Below, piece after piece: positions 43,871-53,096 of a stretch of 64,000 nucleotides of DNA. The DNA comes from Clostridium_AI sp964409685 (GTDB lineage: Bacteria > Bacillota > Clostridia > Lachnospirales > Lachnospiraceae), in assembly GCA_964409685.1 (NCBI GenBank), contig CAYPEJ010000007.1, positions 62,001 through 126,000 of the forward strand, given 5' to 3'. The position numbers and the translations under genes are program-made. Below the pieces are notes generated by a model. It searched no databases. It was not told the DNA's origin and was given only the letters and a program-made list of their open reading frames with translations. Every line of letters begins with the position of its first letter. Position 1 is the stretch's first letter.

Positions 43871-44392
43871 CTAAAACTGCATTAACCAAACACTTGCAAT
43901 CACACCAGATAAGGTAGCTACTAAGGCTCCTGCCAAAGTATAGCGCGTCTTCTTAACCTTTGCTGTCATAAAATACACCGACAATGTGTAAAATATCGTC
44001 TCTGAACAACTCATTAGTATAGAACTTAATCTTCCTAAATAAGAATCAGGTCCGAAACTTTTATAAATATCAAGTAACAAACTGGTAGCTGCTGAAGAAG
44101 AAAACATTTTCACTACCACTAAAGGTACTAACTCAGATGGAAAATGAAGTTGTTCCACAAGTGGCTTTAACATATTCGACAGTAAATCTAACGTTCCGGA
44201 TGCTCTTAATACGCCGATAGCAACCATTAAACCAATTAAAGTAGGCATAATTCCTTTTACAACTTGAAACCCATCTTCTGCCCCTTTGATAAACTCATCA
44301 TAGACATTTTTCTTTTGCAGTAAACCATATCCTACTATATATAAGATTACGAACGGAATTATAAAATTAGAAAAGTATAATAGAAAGTTCAT
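43871..44392 (-). CDS. spmB: Spore maturation protein B
   Basis: 173 residues, a membrane protein of the nucleoside-recognition (Gate) family. Predicted helices include FIIPFVILYIVGYGLL and an ending VATLSGVIASVWL. In Bacillus, SpmA and SpmB are needed for proper dehydration of the spore core and act with the cortex peptidase DacB. It is 8 bases behind spmA. Confidence 0.92.
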   Translation of the reverse strand: MNFLLYFSNFIIPFVILYIVGYGLLQKKNVYDEFIKGAEDGFQVVKGIMPTLIGLMVAIGVLRASGTLDLLSNMLKPLVEQLHFPSELVPLVVVKMFSSSAATSLLLDIYKSFGPDSYLGRLSSILMSCSETIFYTLSVYFMTAKVKKTRYTLAGALVATLSGVIASVWLMQF

Positions 44393-44400
44393 ACTGTCCC

Positions 44401-44994
44401 CTACCTCTTTTTACTCAATTTTCTTGCAACGACTGAAAATACAACTCCCACCAAAGTAGAGAACAACGTTGCAATAATAGCTGTAACAATAATATCTGCT
44501 GGATTTACCGAACCATACTGGCTACGATATGCAATTATATTTACAGGGATAAGCTGTAGCGATGATATATTTATAATAAGAAATGTACACATATCCACGC
44601 TGGCAACTTCACTATCATGATTTAACTTCCGCAACTCCTGCATTGCCTTCAATCCAAATGGTGTAGCAGCCCATCCAAGTCCTAATATATTGGCAATCAT
44701 ATTAGAACTAATATATTCCCTTGCCACATGATCCTCTGGAATATCTGGAAATAACAATTTTAGCACTGGACTAAGTAATTTAGTCAAAGAATCAATTATA
44801 CCACTTTTCTTTGCTACTTGCATAAGCCCTGTCCACATTGACATTACACCAAGCATAGTAATACACAAGGTTACTGCTTCCTTTGCAGAATTAATAGAAG
44901 CGACACTAACCTCTTCCATTCTTCCCGTTACCGCACCAACAATAACTCCAATTACAATCATGAATCCCCAAAGGTAATTTATCATCTCACTCAC
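44401..44994 (-). CDS. spmA: Spore maturation protein A
   Basis: 197 residues, several membrane segments, Gate-domain family. Conserved block GLGWAATPFGLKAMQELRKLN and a C-terminal hydrophobic region. Forms the spmAB pair; marks the organism as an endospore former. A good sporulation-sigma promoter could not be assigned in the 44995-45415 stretch, which is AT-rich with only chance short frames. Confidence 0.92.
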   Translation of the reverse strand: MSEMINYLWGFMIVIGVIVGAVTGRMEEVSVASINSAKEAVTLCITMLGVMSMWTGLMQVAKKSGIIDSLTKLLSPVLKLLFPDIPEDHVAREYISSNMIANILGLGWAATPFGLKAMQELRKLNHDSEVASVDMCTFLIINISSLQLIPVNIIAYRSQYGSVNPADIIVTAIIATLFSTLVGVVFSVVARKLSKKR

Positions 44995-45415
44995 TTCCCT
45001 ATATTGAAATACATCTAATTAAATATATTCACAAGACATGATGTTATCACTAAATAATTTAAATAAAAGTAATAATTGATTTTGAAATTAATTTATAGTA
45101 ATATACTATGGCATGTCTAATTGGAAAATAATTTCTTTAATATGCTAAACTGTTAAACTGGATTTTTTTAATATGTAAATAATAGGCATTGGTAAAAATT
45201 GAATATTTCTTTCACGTTAGATATACAGGATTTAGTTCTTTTTGTATATTTTTCATTAATACAAATATTACCAACTCGGAAAGCCTCATTTTTTGAGGAT
45301 TTTTGGATGTTAAAATTCGTCAATCATTTTTGTAAATATATTCCATTTTACATTTTTTTCTGTTTTTTTACTCTTGAGTGATTAAAAAATTGCTATATCG
45401 GCATAATATATTAAA

Positions 45416-45444
45416 TTGTAAGTTATCTACTTTAATGTTATATT
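45416..45444 (+). promoter_or_regulatory. Candidate promoter of the AbrB-family gene
   Basis: TTGTAA (45416-45421) and TATATT (45439-45444) with a 17-base spacer, about 50 bases before the start. Confidence 0.5.
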
Positions 45445-45496
45445 CTATATATATCAACAAGATATAAAAAATTTATTTGAAAAGGAGCATTGACAA

Positions 45497-45754
45497 ATGA
45501 AAAGTACAGGAATTGTAAGAAAATTAGATGAACTTGGTCGTATTACATTGCCAATTGAATTAAGAAGAACATTAGGTGTTGGTGAAAGAGATCCATTGGA
45601 AATCTACGTAGATGAAGACAAAATCATCTTAACAAAATATGAGCCAACAGATATCTTCACTGGTGAAAAGAACGACTTAGTTGATTTCTGCGGAAAGAAA
45701 GTTTCCAAAGATTCTATCGTTCAACTTGCTAAGATTGCTGGAATCATTGAATAA
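45497..45754 (+). CDS. AbrB family transition-state regulator
   Basis: 85 residues. The N-terminal 50 residues are the swapped-hairpin AbrB DNA-binding fold (GIVRKLDELGRITLPIELRRTLG, split here into its strands), followed by a short C-terminal multimerisation region. AbrB proteins bind AT-rich promoters and repress post-exponential genes. In Bacillus abrB is also next to the rsmI (yabC) block, so a true abrB orthologue is likely. An AAAGGAG site precedes the ATG. Confidence 0.88.
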   Translation: MKSTGIVRKLDELGRITLPIELRRTLGVGERDPLEIYVDEDKIILTKYEPTDIFTGEKNDLVDFCGKKVSKDSIVQLAKIAGIIE

Positions 45755-45780
45755 TTAGATTTACATAGTAATCTAGATTG

Positions 45781-45820
45781 AAAAAACAGATAAGAATCCC
45801 TCTTCTTATCTGTTTTTTTC
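45781..45820. terminator. Bidirectional terminator between abrB-like gene and rsmI
   Basis: A 16-bp perfect stem (45781-45796 with 45803-45818) starting with six A and ending with T residues. Confidence 0.88.
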
Positions 45821-45859
45821 ATATTATCATTCTATTATATCTCTATTCTTTATAGCATT

Positions 45860-46699
45860 TTATGATAGAAGTTGTTGATAAACATCTCGTTTTGAAATAC
45901 CTCTATCTGAAGCTACTGCTTTCATCGCATCTTTTTTGCTTAATCCTTTATTTAAGTATATATCCATATGCTCTTCTAGTGAAATTGTATCCCACTGATG
46001 AATCTCTTCCTGTACTAATTCTTCTTGAGAACGACCTTCAATTACAAGAACAAACTCCCCTTTTGGATCATTTTCTTCATAATACGCAATGGCATCTTCA
46101 ATTGTGGTACGGAAAACATTTTCATAGCGTTTTGTCAATTCTTTACAGATTGAGATATTTCGGTTTCCAATCCATTGCTGTAACTCTACTAATGTCTTTT
46201 TCAATCTATGTGGTGCTTCGTACATAAGGATCGTACGTGTTTCCTTTTGAAATGACTCTAATACTTTTTGACGTTCTTTCTTATCAGTTGGTAAGAATGC
46301 TTCAAAAACTACTCTTCTTGTTGGCTGACCTGAGATAATTAATGCATCAATAAATGCAACTGGACCAGGGATAGCTGTTACTGTTATTCCTGCATCTAAC
46401 GCACGTTTTACAAGTTCCTCTCCTGGATCAGAAATCCCTGGAGTTCCTGCATCTGTTATCTCTGCAATATTTATTCCATCTAATAATTTCTGTACAAGAT
46501 AATCTGCTTTTTCATATTTATTAAATTCATGGTAACTTGTCATTGGTGTCTTTATTTCAAAATGATTTAGAAGTTTAATGCTGTTACGAGTATCTTCAGC
46601 CGCAATTAAATCTACTTCATTTAAGATACGAACAGCTCGATATGTCATATCTTCTAAGTTCCCAATTGGAGTTGCCACTAGATATAATGTTCCTGCCAT
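45860..46699 (-). CDS. rsmI: 16S rRNA (cytidine(1402)-2'-O)-methyltransferase
   Basis: 279 residues, tetrapyrrole-methylase fold. Signature LYLVATPIGNLEDMTYRAV at the N terminus and TDAGTPGISDPG in the SAM site. Methylates the 2'-OH of C1402 in the ribosomal P site. Last gene of the holB-ricT-trmN6-rsmI cluster. Confidence 0.94.
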   Translation of the reverse strand: MAGTLYLVATPIGNLEDMTYRAVRILNEVDLIAAEDTRNSIKLLNHFEIKTPMTSYHEFNKYEKADYLVQKLLDGINIAEITDAGTPGISDPGEELVKRALDAGITVTAIPGPVAFIDALIISGQPTRRVVFEAFLPTDKKERQKVLESFQKETRTILMYEAPHRLKKTLVELQQWIGNRNISICKELTKRYENVFRTTIEDAIAYYEENDPKGEFVLVIEGRSQEELVQEEIHQWDTISLEEHMDIYLNKGLSKKDAMKAVASDRGISKRDVYQQLLS

Positions 46700-46743
46700 A
46701 ATGTTTCCTTTCTTATGACTGTATTATTAACTATATAATTAAC

Positions 46744-47508
46744 CTATTTGTCTGCTTGCTTCTCAGGTTTTTCATAACCATAAATGTCGTATATTTCATC
46801 TGTGTAGACATTTACACTTTCATATACAACTAATGGTGGTTCAATTTTAACACGAGAACCGCCACCTTTTACTGCTTCAATTAGTACCATATTTGGTTCT
46901 TTGTCTTTGTATGGATGAACAAATCGAATTCGCTTTGGTTCTAATTTATACTTTGCTAATGTTGTAATAATCTCTACCAAACGATATGGACGATGTACCA
47001 TAAAAAACTTTCCATTCATTTTAAGCACTTTTGAACTTTCACGTACCACATCTTCTAATGTACAATGAATTTCATGTCGTGCAATTGCCTTTGGCATATC
47101 AGGATTTACTAGTCCATGGTTTTCTGTCATATAAGGTGGATTTGTGGTTACTACATCAAAAGAAGCTCCTTCAAAAATTTGAGAAGCTTCTTTAATATCT
47201 CCTTGTACGATGGAAATCTTGTCTTCCAAGTCATTGAGCTGAACGCTTCTTCTCGCCATCTCTGCACTTTCTTCTTGCAATTCTAATGCTGAGATATGCC
47301 CCGCTTTTGTCTTTGCCTCAACTAAAATTGGAATAATTCCCGTTCCTGTTCCTAAATCCAAAACCTTAGCACCAGTTTTTACATGAACAAATCCTGAAAG
47401 TAATACTGCATCTATGCCAAAGCAAAATTTTTCTGGATTTTGAATGATTTTATATCCTTTAATCTGTAAATCATCTACTCTCTCATTTTGCTTTAAGTCA
47501 ACTTTCAT
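46744..47508 (-). CDS. tRNA1(Val) (adenine(37)-N6)-methyltransferase family protein
   Basis: 254 residues, Rossmann methyltransferase. SAM motif VLDLGTGTGIIPIL and catalytic TNPPYM, as in YfiC/TrmN6 and Bacillus YabB. It corresponds in position to yabB between yaaT/ricT and rsmI. The substrate is inferred from the family. Confidence 0.88.
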   Translation of the reverse strand: MKVDLKQNERVDDLQIKGYKIIQNPEKFCFGIDAVLLSGFVHVKTGAKVLDLGTGTGIIPILVEAKTKAGHISALELQEESAEMARRSVQLNDLEDKISIVQGDIKEASQIFEGASFDVVTTNPPYMTENHGLVNPDMPKAIARHEIHCTLEDVVRESSKVLKMNGKFFMVHRPYRLVEIITTLAKYKLEPKRIRFVHPYKDKEPNMVLIEAVKGGGSRVKIEPPLVVYESVNVYTDEIYDIYGYEKPEKQADK

Positions 47509-47539
47509 AAAAACCTCTTCTATCTTATTCTAGCTTAGA

Positions 47540-48448
47540 TTAATCAATCTTTGAACCAGAGTCTTTTCTTTCTAATGCTTCTAATGCCTTTAATTCTGCA
47601 TCCATCGCAATCTTTTCTCTCTTACGTTTTGGTGTGAATTTCAAGTCATCTACCGCGTATTCACGTACCTCTTTTTCGTCGTTCTCTAATGTTACAACAA
47701 CCTTAACAAGCTGTTTTAATACGCTTACGCTTTGTACTTCACCTGATAACTGATCAACTGTTTCTACAGTGTCACCAACTGTTGGAAGTTTACTATTTAA
47801 TTCTTCATATGCCTCTTGTTCATTTTTCAGGCAACACATAAGTCTTCCACAAACACCTGAGATCTTTGTTGGGTTTAATGAAAGATTCTGTTCTTTTGCC
47901 ATCTTAATAGATACAGGAGCAAACTCACTTAAAAATGTATTACAACATAATGGTCTACCACAGATTCCAATACCACCAACGATCTTTGTCTCATCCCTTA
48001 CCCCAATTTGTCGTAACTCGATACGTGTCTTAAATACTGCTGCTAAGTCCTTTACTAAATCACGGAAGTCAATTCTTCCATCTGCAGTAAAATAAAAGAG
48101 CAGTTTATTATTATCAAACGTATACTCACAGTCAATTAATTTCATCTGTAAGCCATGTTTTGCGATTTTTTCTAAGCAAACTTTATATGCCCCAGTTTCC
48201 TTCTCTCTATTATGTGCTTCGATTGCATCATCTTCCTCAGTCGCAATACGAATAACGGGTTTCAAAGGCTGAATAATCTTGTCCTCTTCTACTTCTCGAT
48301 TTCCAATTACTACATTTCCATACTCAATTCCCCTTGCAGTTTCTACAATTACGTTAGAACCTTGCTCAATCTCTAAATCTGTTGGATCAAAAAAGTAAAT
48401 CTTCCCTGCCTTACGAAACCTTACACCAATTACCTTAACCATTCCCAT
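47540..48448 (-). CDS. ricT: PSP1 domain protein, RicT/YaaT family
   Basis: 302 residues. The PSP1 C-terminal domain is visible (KEQNLSLNPTKISGVCGRLMCCL), with the Cys residues that hold [4Fe-4S] clusters in the Bacillus RicAFT complex (GGIGICGRPLCC and CGRLMCC). That complex activates RNase Y cleavage and Spo0A phosphorylation. The basic C-terminal tail extends beyond the domain. It overlaps holB by 14 bases. Confidence 0.92.
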   Translation of the reverse strand: MGMVKVIGVRFRKAGKIYFFDPTDLEIEQGSNVIVETARGIEYGNVVIGNREVEEDKIIQPLKPVIRIATEEDDAIEAHNREKETGAYKVCLEKIAKHGLQMKLIDCEYTFDNNKLLFYFTADGRIDFRDLVKDLAAVFKTRIELRQIGVRDETKIVGGIGICGRPLCCNTFLSEFAPVSIKMAKEQNLSLNPTKISGVCGRLMCCLKNEQEAYEELNSKLPTVGDTVETVDQLSGEVQSVSVLKQLVKVVVTLENDEKEVREYAVDDLKFTPKRKREKIAMDAELKALEALERKDSGSKID

Positions 48449-49430
48449 TCTCCTTTATAACAAGTAACATCAATTCCAATGCAATATCAAAATTGACATT
48501 TGCTCTTAAACGTTCTTTCGCCTTATCCATAGCCTTAATAATGTTTTCAATTCCTTCGTAACCTATCTTTTCCGCTAGTTTCTTAATTGTGCCGAAGTCA
48601 CTACGAAACAGAAGAAGATTTGGATTACCTGTAACTTTATATAATAAAATATCACGATACCATAACATCATGATATCTATATAATCATAGATTTCAAGCT
48701 TATGTTCCCCTAATTGCTTAATTCCATCTAATAGCTCATAGACTTGCATATTATCAATGTATTTTAACAAGTGTAATATCTTGTCCTTGGTCTCATTAAA
48801 CTCTTCTGATGTGGAGTAACGAATTGCTTTTCCCATATTTCCTTGCGAAAATCTTGCACTTAATTCTGCATTATAATCAGGTACTTGATATTCACTCATT
48901 AGATAAGATGCTATCAATTCCACTGATACAGGTTTTAAGTTTAACGTGACACATCTAGATAAAATGGTCTGTAACAATTTATTTTTATTGGTAGTCAAAA
49001 GCATAATGACACCATAAGATGGTGGTTCTTCAATTGTCTTTAACAACGCATTCTGCGCCTGCTCTGTCATTTTATCTGCTTCATCAATAATATAAATCTT
49101 ATATTTACTACTATATGGCTTAATATCAATATCCGCATTTAACTGGGTCCTAATATCATCAACACTAATGCTTGCCTTCTCATGAGTAACCTTAATAATA
49201 TCAGGATGATTGCCAGACGAAGCTTGTAAGCATGATTTACATTTGGTACAAGGATTTATACCATGTTCTTCGCATTGAAGCGTTGCAGCGAAAATATCTG
49301 CAAGCATTTTTTTACCTGAACCAACATCACCGTCCAGAATATATGCATGGGAAACTCTCTGTTTCTCAATTGCCATCTGCATATGTTCTATTATTTTTTT
49401 ATGACCAATTACATCTTCAAATCTTTTCAT
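48435..49430 (-). CDS. holB: DNA polymerase III delta' subunit
   Basis: 331 residues, part of the clamp loader. AAA+ core with a modified P-loop (DGDVGSGKKM), zinc module CEEHGINPCTKCKSC, Walker B IYIIDEADKMTEQAQNALLK and sensor SRC. In the same place as holB of Bacillus, between yaaR and ricT. Confidence 0.93.
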   Translation of the reverse strand: MKRFEDVIGHKKIIEHMQMAIEKQRVSHAYILDGDVGSGKKMLADIFAATLQCEEHGINPCTKCKSCLQASSGNHPDIIKVTHEKASISVDDIRTQLNADIDIKPYSSKYKIYIIDEADKMTEQAQNALLKTIEEPPSYGVIMLLTTNKNKLLQTILSRCVTLNLKPVSVELIASYLMSEYQVPDYNAELSARFSQGNMGKAIRYSTSEEFNETKDKILHLLKYIDNMQVYELLDGIKQLGEHKLEIYDYIDIMMLWYRDILLYKVTGNPNLLLFRSDFGTIKKLAEKIGYEGIENIIKAMDKAKERLRANVNFDIALELMLLVIKENGNG

Positions 49431-49446
49431 CCTACATCATCCCTCC

Positions 49447-49896
49447 TTATGTAAGGATATCTAAAAGTAACCCACGAATTTCATCTATTTTACCTAAGAT
49501 CGCAATATGATCTTGTTCATCTTTAATTAACTCTTGCGCTAGTTCATCTAACTTATTATCTACTAATTTTACAATGCCGTAAACACGATGACGCCCTTTT
49601 CGATCCAAGAAGTTTTCTCGGCTGAATTTATGTGAACGGTTCACGACTTCATTCATAAATTCCTTAATCAAGGCACGATATCTTCTCATATCACGTACAT
49701 CCATGTGTTTTCCAAGTTTCTTTCCTTGCTGGACTATATCCTCCATAACGAGAGTCAGTCTTTCTTGAAGCGTGGCATCTTCAATATTACTCGCAAGCAT
49801 AAACTTAAATGTATCGTCGGTTGCTTGTGTCTGCTGCGTCTGTGTCACTTGATTCAGTTGCTGCATTTGATTAATTTTTATATCCATGCTTCTCAA
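49447..49896 (-). CDS. yaaR: YaaR family protein (DUF327)
   Basis: 149 residues, helical, no membrane segments. Family pattern DMRRYRALIKEFMNEVVNRSH followed by RKGRHRVYGIVKLVDNKLDE. Function unknown; conserved in the gene order yaaR-holB-ricT across Firmicutes. Confidence 0.88.
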   Translation of the reverse strand: MRSMDIKINQMQQLNQVTQTQQTQATDDTFKFMLASNIEDATLQERLTLVMEDIVQQGKKLGKHMDVRDMRRYRALIKEFMNEVVNRSHKFSRENFLDRKGRHRVYGIVKLVDNKLDELAQELIKDEQDHIAILGKIDEIRGLLLDILT

Positions 49897-49965
49897 TCCT
49901 TTCTATCAAATATTCTTTCAAATATTCTTTTGATTCTCGTTCTAAAGCGACCACTTACCATTATA

Positions 49966-50553
49966 TCATAATGACTTCATAATATCACTTAAAATCTCTT
50001 GGATGCATGTTTCCTTATCTACATTAAAATACCTTTTCTCGATGTGTAAATCCCTTAAATTTTCTTCTTTAAAGTCCTCCTGATCTGCAAGAAATCTTCT
50101 ACACATTTCCTCATACTTTGGATTCACTTGTATACGCTCACGGTTTAATGCTCTTTCTAGACGCATCCCATCTTCTACTTCAATATAAATTGGCACAACC
50201 GATTCTGCTCCAAAATAGTTTACTAAACTACGATATCCTTCTAAAGTAGAAATCATAAGATAACTATCATGGCTTAAGTCTACTTGACCATCATCCGCTG
50301 TAAAGTACGCCCACTCGCCCATAACTGTTTGGTAGACACGTTCTTCAATTATCTTTCCTTGCGCCTTTAACTCATCTCTTTTTTCACTTGTAACAAAATA
50401 ATATTCCACACCATCCGTCTCACCTGTACGAATCGGTCTTGTCGTATATGGAATGATTGTTTTCAAATGGTCTTTTATACGCTCTAGTAATTCCTTAAAT
50501 ATAGTGTCTTTTCCTGTTGCACTCTTTCCCATCACTATAAATATTTTTGACAT
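49966..50553 (-). CDS. Guanylate kinase-like P-loop kinase
   Basis: 195 residues. P-loop GKSATGKD and the guanylate kinase GMP-site motif PYTTRPIRTGETDGVEYYFV (exactly 20 residues). It stands 2 bases behind the decarboxylase gene, in the slot where Bacillus has thymidylate kinase (tmk). It may be a second guanylate kinase or have changed substrate; several residues differ from housekeeping Gmk. Confidence 0.85.
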   Translation of the reverse strand: MSKIFIVMGKSATGKDTIFKELLERIKDHLKTIIPYTTRPIRTGETDGVEYYFVTSEKRDELKAQGKIIEERVYQTVMGEWAYFTADDGQVDLSHDSYLMISTLEGYRSLVNYFGAESVVPIYIEVEDGMRLERALNRERIQVNPKYEEMCRRFLADQEDFKEENLRDLHIEKRYFNVDKETCIQEILSDIMKSL

Positions 50554-50555
50554 TT

Positions 50556-51965
50556 TTAGTCCTCTCTATTAACTACAAGTATATATTTTTCGTCCAAGAG
50601 TCCCTTTACCGATAACCCTGAATCCAAATATGCATGTATTCGTTCTATCATTTCTTCTTGGATTAATTCTCCGGGAGCCAAAATTGGAATTCCTGGTGGA
50701 TACAAATAAACAAAGCTTCCTGCAATATGATTTACACTTTCCTCTAATAGACATGTACACTTTTTCACATGAAACACTTTATCATGAAATACTTCATGTG
50801 GTAACAAGACAACTTTCGCTTCGATTGGGTAATAGGATATATGAGCTCCTTCCCGTTTCTGCTCCATTGTAGAATCAATTTCTTTTAAGGCGCATTGCAA
50901 ACGCCTGAAACCATCTTCTGTATCCCCCACAGATGTAATCGCTAAAACATAGTCCGCTTCCGCCATCTCCATCTGGAGTTTATAATTATTTAATAGTATA
51001 TCATAAAGTTCTGTGCCTGTCATATTTGTTTCCCTTGTGGAAATAATAATTTTAGACATATCTCGTCCTTCATATTCAATTACCTTAAGATGTTTTAGAC
51101 ATTGCATTTCTTCATAAAATTTTTTTAGGTTCAAAACAAGTCGTTGAAATAATTCTTGCCCTCTATCCTGAATTAAATCCATACAATACTCAATTCCAGC
51201 CATAAATATATAAGATGGACTGGATGTCTGATAAATAGAGGAATATGCTTTTATTTTTTCTATATCGACAATCTCACTATTTACATGAAGTAAGGCTGTT
51301 TGTGTAAATGCAGGCAAAGTCTTATGTACACTTTGAATCACTACATCTGCACCTAAATCTACCGCACTTTTCGGAAACTCATTATGAAAGTGGAAATGCG
51401 CTCCATGTGCTTCATCTACTAACACAGGAATATTCCGCTTATGGGCAATTCGACAGATTTTTTCAATTTCAGACACAACACCTTCGTACGTAGGTGATAC
51501 TAAAATAATACATTGCACATCCGCATTTTTTATCAACATTTCCTCTATATATTTTGCGGAATATCCACATTGTATACCCTTGTTGTCATCATATTGTGGA
51601 TATAGGTAAATTGGTTCAAGTTCATTGAGGATAAGTCCATGATAAACTGACTTATGACAATTCCTTGCCACTAAAACTTTATCCCCTTTTTGCGTACATG
51701 CACTGATCCCTGTCAATATTCCCGACGTACTTCCATTTACTAAATACAAAGTATTTTGGGAATGATATAACGTGGCAGTACGATTCATGGATTCCAAGAT
51801 AATATCCTGTGGGTCATGCATATTATCAAATCCATCAATCTCTGTAATGTCAATTGCATAAGGATTCATAGCTGGCATTAAATCTGTATTTCTCTTATGC
51901 CCTGGCATATGAAATGGATAATAATCATCCTGTGCATAATTCTTTAATTTTTGATATAAACTCAT
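50556..51965 (-). CDS. PLP-dependent Orn/Lys/Arg decarboxylase family protein (YaaO-like)
   Basis: 469 residues, fold-type I. PLP lysine motif VIQSVHKTLPAFTQTA and the phosphate-binding VNGSTSGIL; the active-site Asp-Ala-His is in LVDEAHGAHFHF. Such short decarboxylases (about 470-490) act on arginine or lysine. It matches Bacillus yaaO at the head of the tmk-holB block. Confidence 0.88.
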   Translation of the reverse strand: MSLYQKLKNYAQDDYYPFHMPGHKRNTDLMPAMNPYAIDITEIDGFDNMHDPQDIILESMNRTATLYHSQNTLYLVNGSTSGILTGISACTQKGDKVLVARNCHKSVYHGLILNELEPIYLYPQYDDNKGIQCGYSAKYIEEMLIKNADVQCIILVSPTYEGVVSEIEKICRIAHKRNIPVLVDEAHGAHFHFHNEFPKSAVDLGADVVIQSVHKTLPAFTQTALLHVNSEIVDIEKIKAYSSIYQTSSPSYIFMAGIEYCMDLIQDRGQELFQRLVLNLKKFYEEMQCLKHLKVIEYEGRDMSKIIISTRETNMTGTELYDILLNNYKLQMEMAEADYVLAITSVGDTEDGFRRLQCALKEIDSTMEQKREGAHISYYPIEAKVVLLPHEVFHDKVFHVKKCTCLLEESVNHIAGSFVYLYPPGIPILAPGELIQEEMIERIHAYLDSGLSVKGLLDEKYILVVNRED

Positions 51966-52022
51966 ATCGTTCTCCCATCAAATATATATCGTTGCCTGTA
52001 CTTTCACCGTACCTTGGCATTA

Positions 52023-52051
52023 TTGTAAAATTACATTTTCTAGTGTATAAT
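52023..52051 (+). promoter_or_regulatory. Promoter of nfo
   Basis: TTGTAA (52023-52028) and TATAAT (52046-52051) with a 17-base spacer, 36 bases before the start codon. Confidence 0.7.
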
Positions 52052-52087
52052 ATCACCACATACATTGCAAGAAATCGGAGGTATCTT

Positions 52088-53002
52088 ATGTTGAAAATTG
52101 GTTGTCATGTTGGCATGAGCGGAAAAGAAATGTTTCTTGGTTCTGTCAAAGAAGCTTTATCTTATGGTGCCAATACATTTATGGTATATACAGGCGCTCC
52201 CCAAAATACAAGACGAAAAGCAATTAGTGAATTAAGAATTGAAGAAGCCCAAGCTTTAATGAAAGCAAATGGTATCGAAGAGTTCGTAATCCATGCACCT
52301 TATATCATTAATCTTGGAAATACCATTACACCTGAAACATTCCAGTTAGCGGTTGATTTCCTTCGAGTTGAAATAGAACGTTCTGCTGCCATGGGTAGTA
52401 AAAATATTGTACTTCATCCAGGTTCCCACGTTAAGGCTGGGGAAGATGCAGGTATTTCACAGATTATTAAAGGGTTAAATGAAGTTCTTACTGCAGATAC
52501 TCCAGTGAATATTGCATTAGAAACAATGGCTGGAAAAGGTAGTGAGATAGCGAGAAACTTTGAAGAGATTGCTCGTATCTATGATGGAGTTAAGTGTAAT
52601 GATAAACTTCGAGTTTGCTTTGATACCTGTCATGTAAATGATTCTGGGTATGATCTTGTAAATAATTTTGATGCTGTTATAGATGAATTTGACCGTATCG
52701 TTGGAAAAGATCAAATTAGTGTATTTCATATAAATGATAGTAAGAATCCTCTTGGAGCGAAGAAGGATCGCCATGAGAATATTGGGTTTGGTGCTATTGG
52801 TTATGATACACTTCGTCAGATTGTATTTCATCCTGACTTTGAAAATGTTCCAAAGATTTTGGAGACGCCTTATATTCCACATCCAGAAGAGAAGAAAAAA
52901 TCCTATGCACCTTATAAGTATGAGATCGAGATGATTCGTAAGGGGGAATTTGATCCTGAGTTGAAGGAAAAAATTCTTAGAGAGAATAGTATTAGCTTTT
53001 AG
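52088..53002 (+). CDS. nfo: Endonuclease IV (AP endonuclease)
   Basis: 304 residues, TIM barrel with three zinc ions. Family motifs: GCHVGMSG at the N terminus, NIVLHPGSHV, ALETMAGKGSE, CFDTCHV and DSKNPLGAKKDRHENIGFG. Cleaves DNA 5' of abasic sites in base excision repair. The start at 52088 follows GGAGG; the frame extends 58 codons upstream but through the promoter. Confidence 0.95.
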   Translation: MLKIGCHVGMSGKEMFLGSVKEALSYGANTFMVYTGAPQNTRRKAISELRIEEAQALMKANGIEEFVIHAPYIINLGNTITPETFQLAVDFLRVEIERSAAMGSKNIVLHPGSHVKAGEDAGISQIIKGLNEVLTADTPVNIALETMAGKGSEIARNFEEIARIYDGVKCNDKLRVCFDTCHVNDSGYDLVNNFDAVIDEFDRIVGKDQISVFHINDSKNPLGAKKDRHENIGFGAIGYDTLRQIVFHPDFENVPKILETPYIPHPEEKKKSYAPYKYEIEMIRKGEFDPELKEKILRENSISF

Positions 53003-53056
53003 TTGATTCCATTGCCTTAAACGGATTACTAGTTTGAATTAGTTCGTAATGCAGAA

Positions 53057-53096
53057 AAGGGGCTGTAACATTCCTTGTTTGTTACAACTCCTTTTT
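53057..53096. terminator. Bidirectional terminator after nfo
   Basis: A 13-position stem with one mismatch and one wobble (53057-53069 with 53081-53093), followed by T residues; it overlaps the stop codon of the minus-strand gene at 53082. Confidence 0.7.

Noticed and set aside
45199..45381. A 60-codon plus-strand frame between spmA and the AbrB gene
   Set aside because: No ribosome site, AT-rich with Phe-rich translation, upstream of the AbrB promoter.
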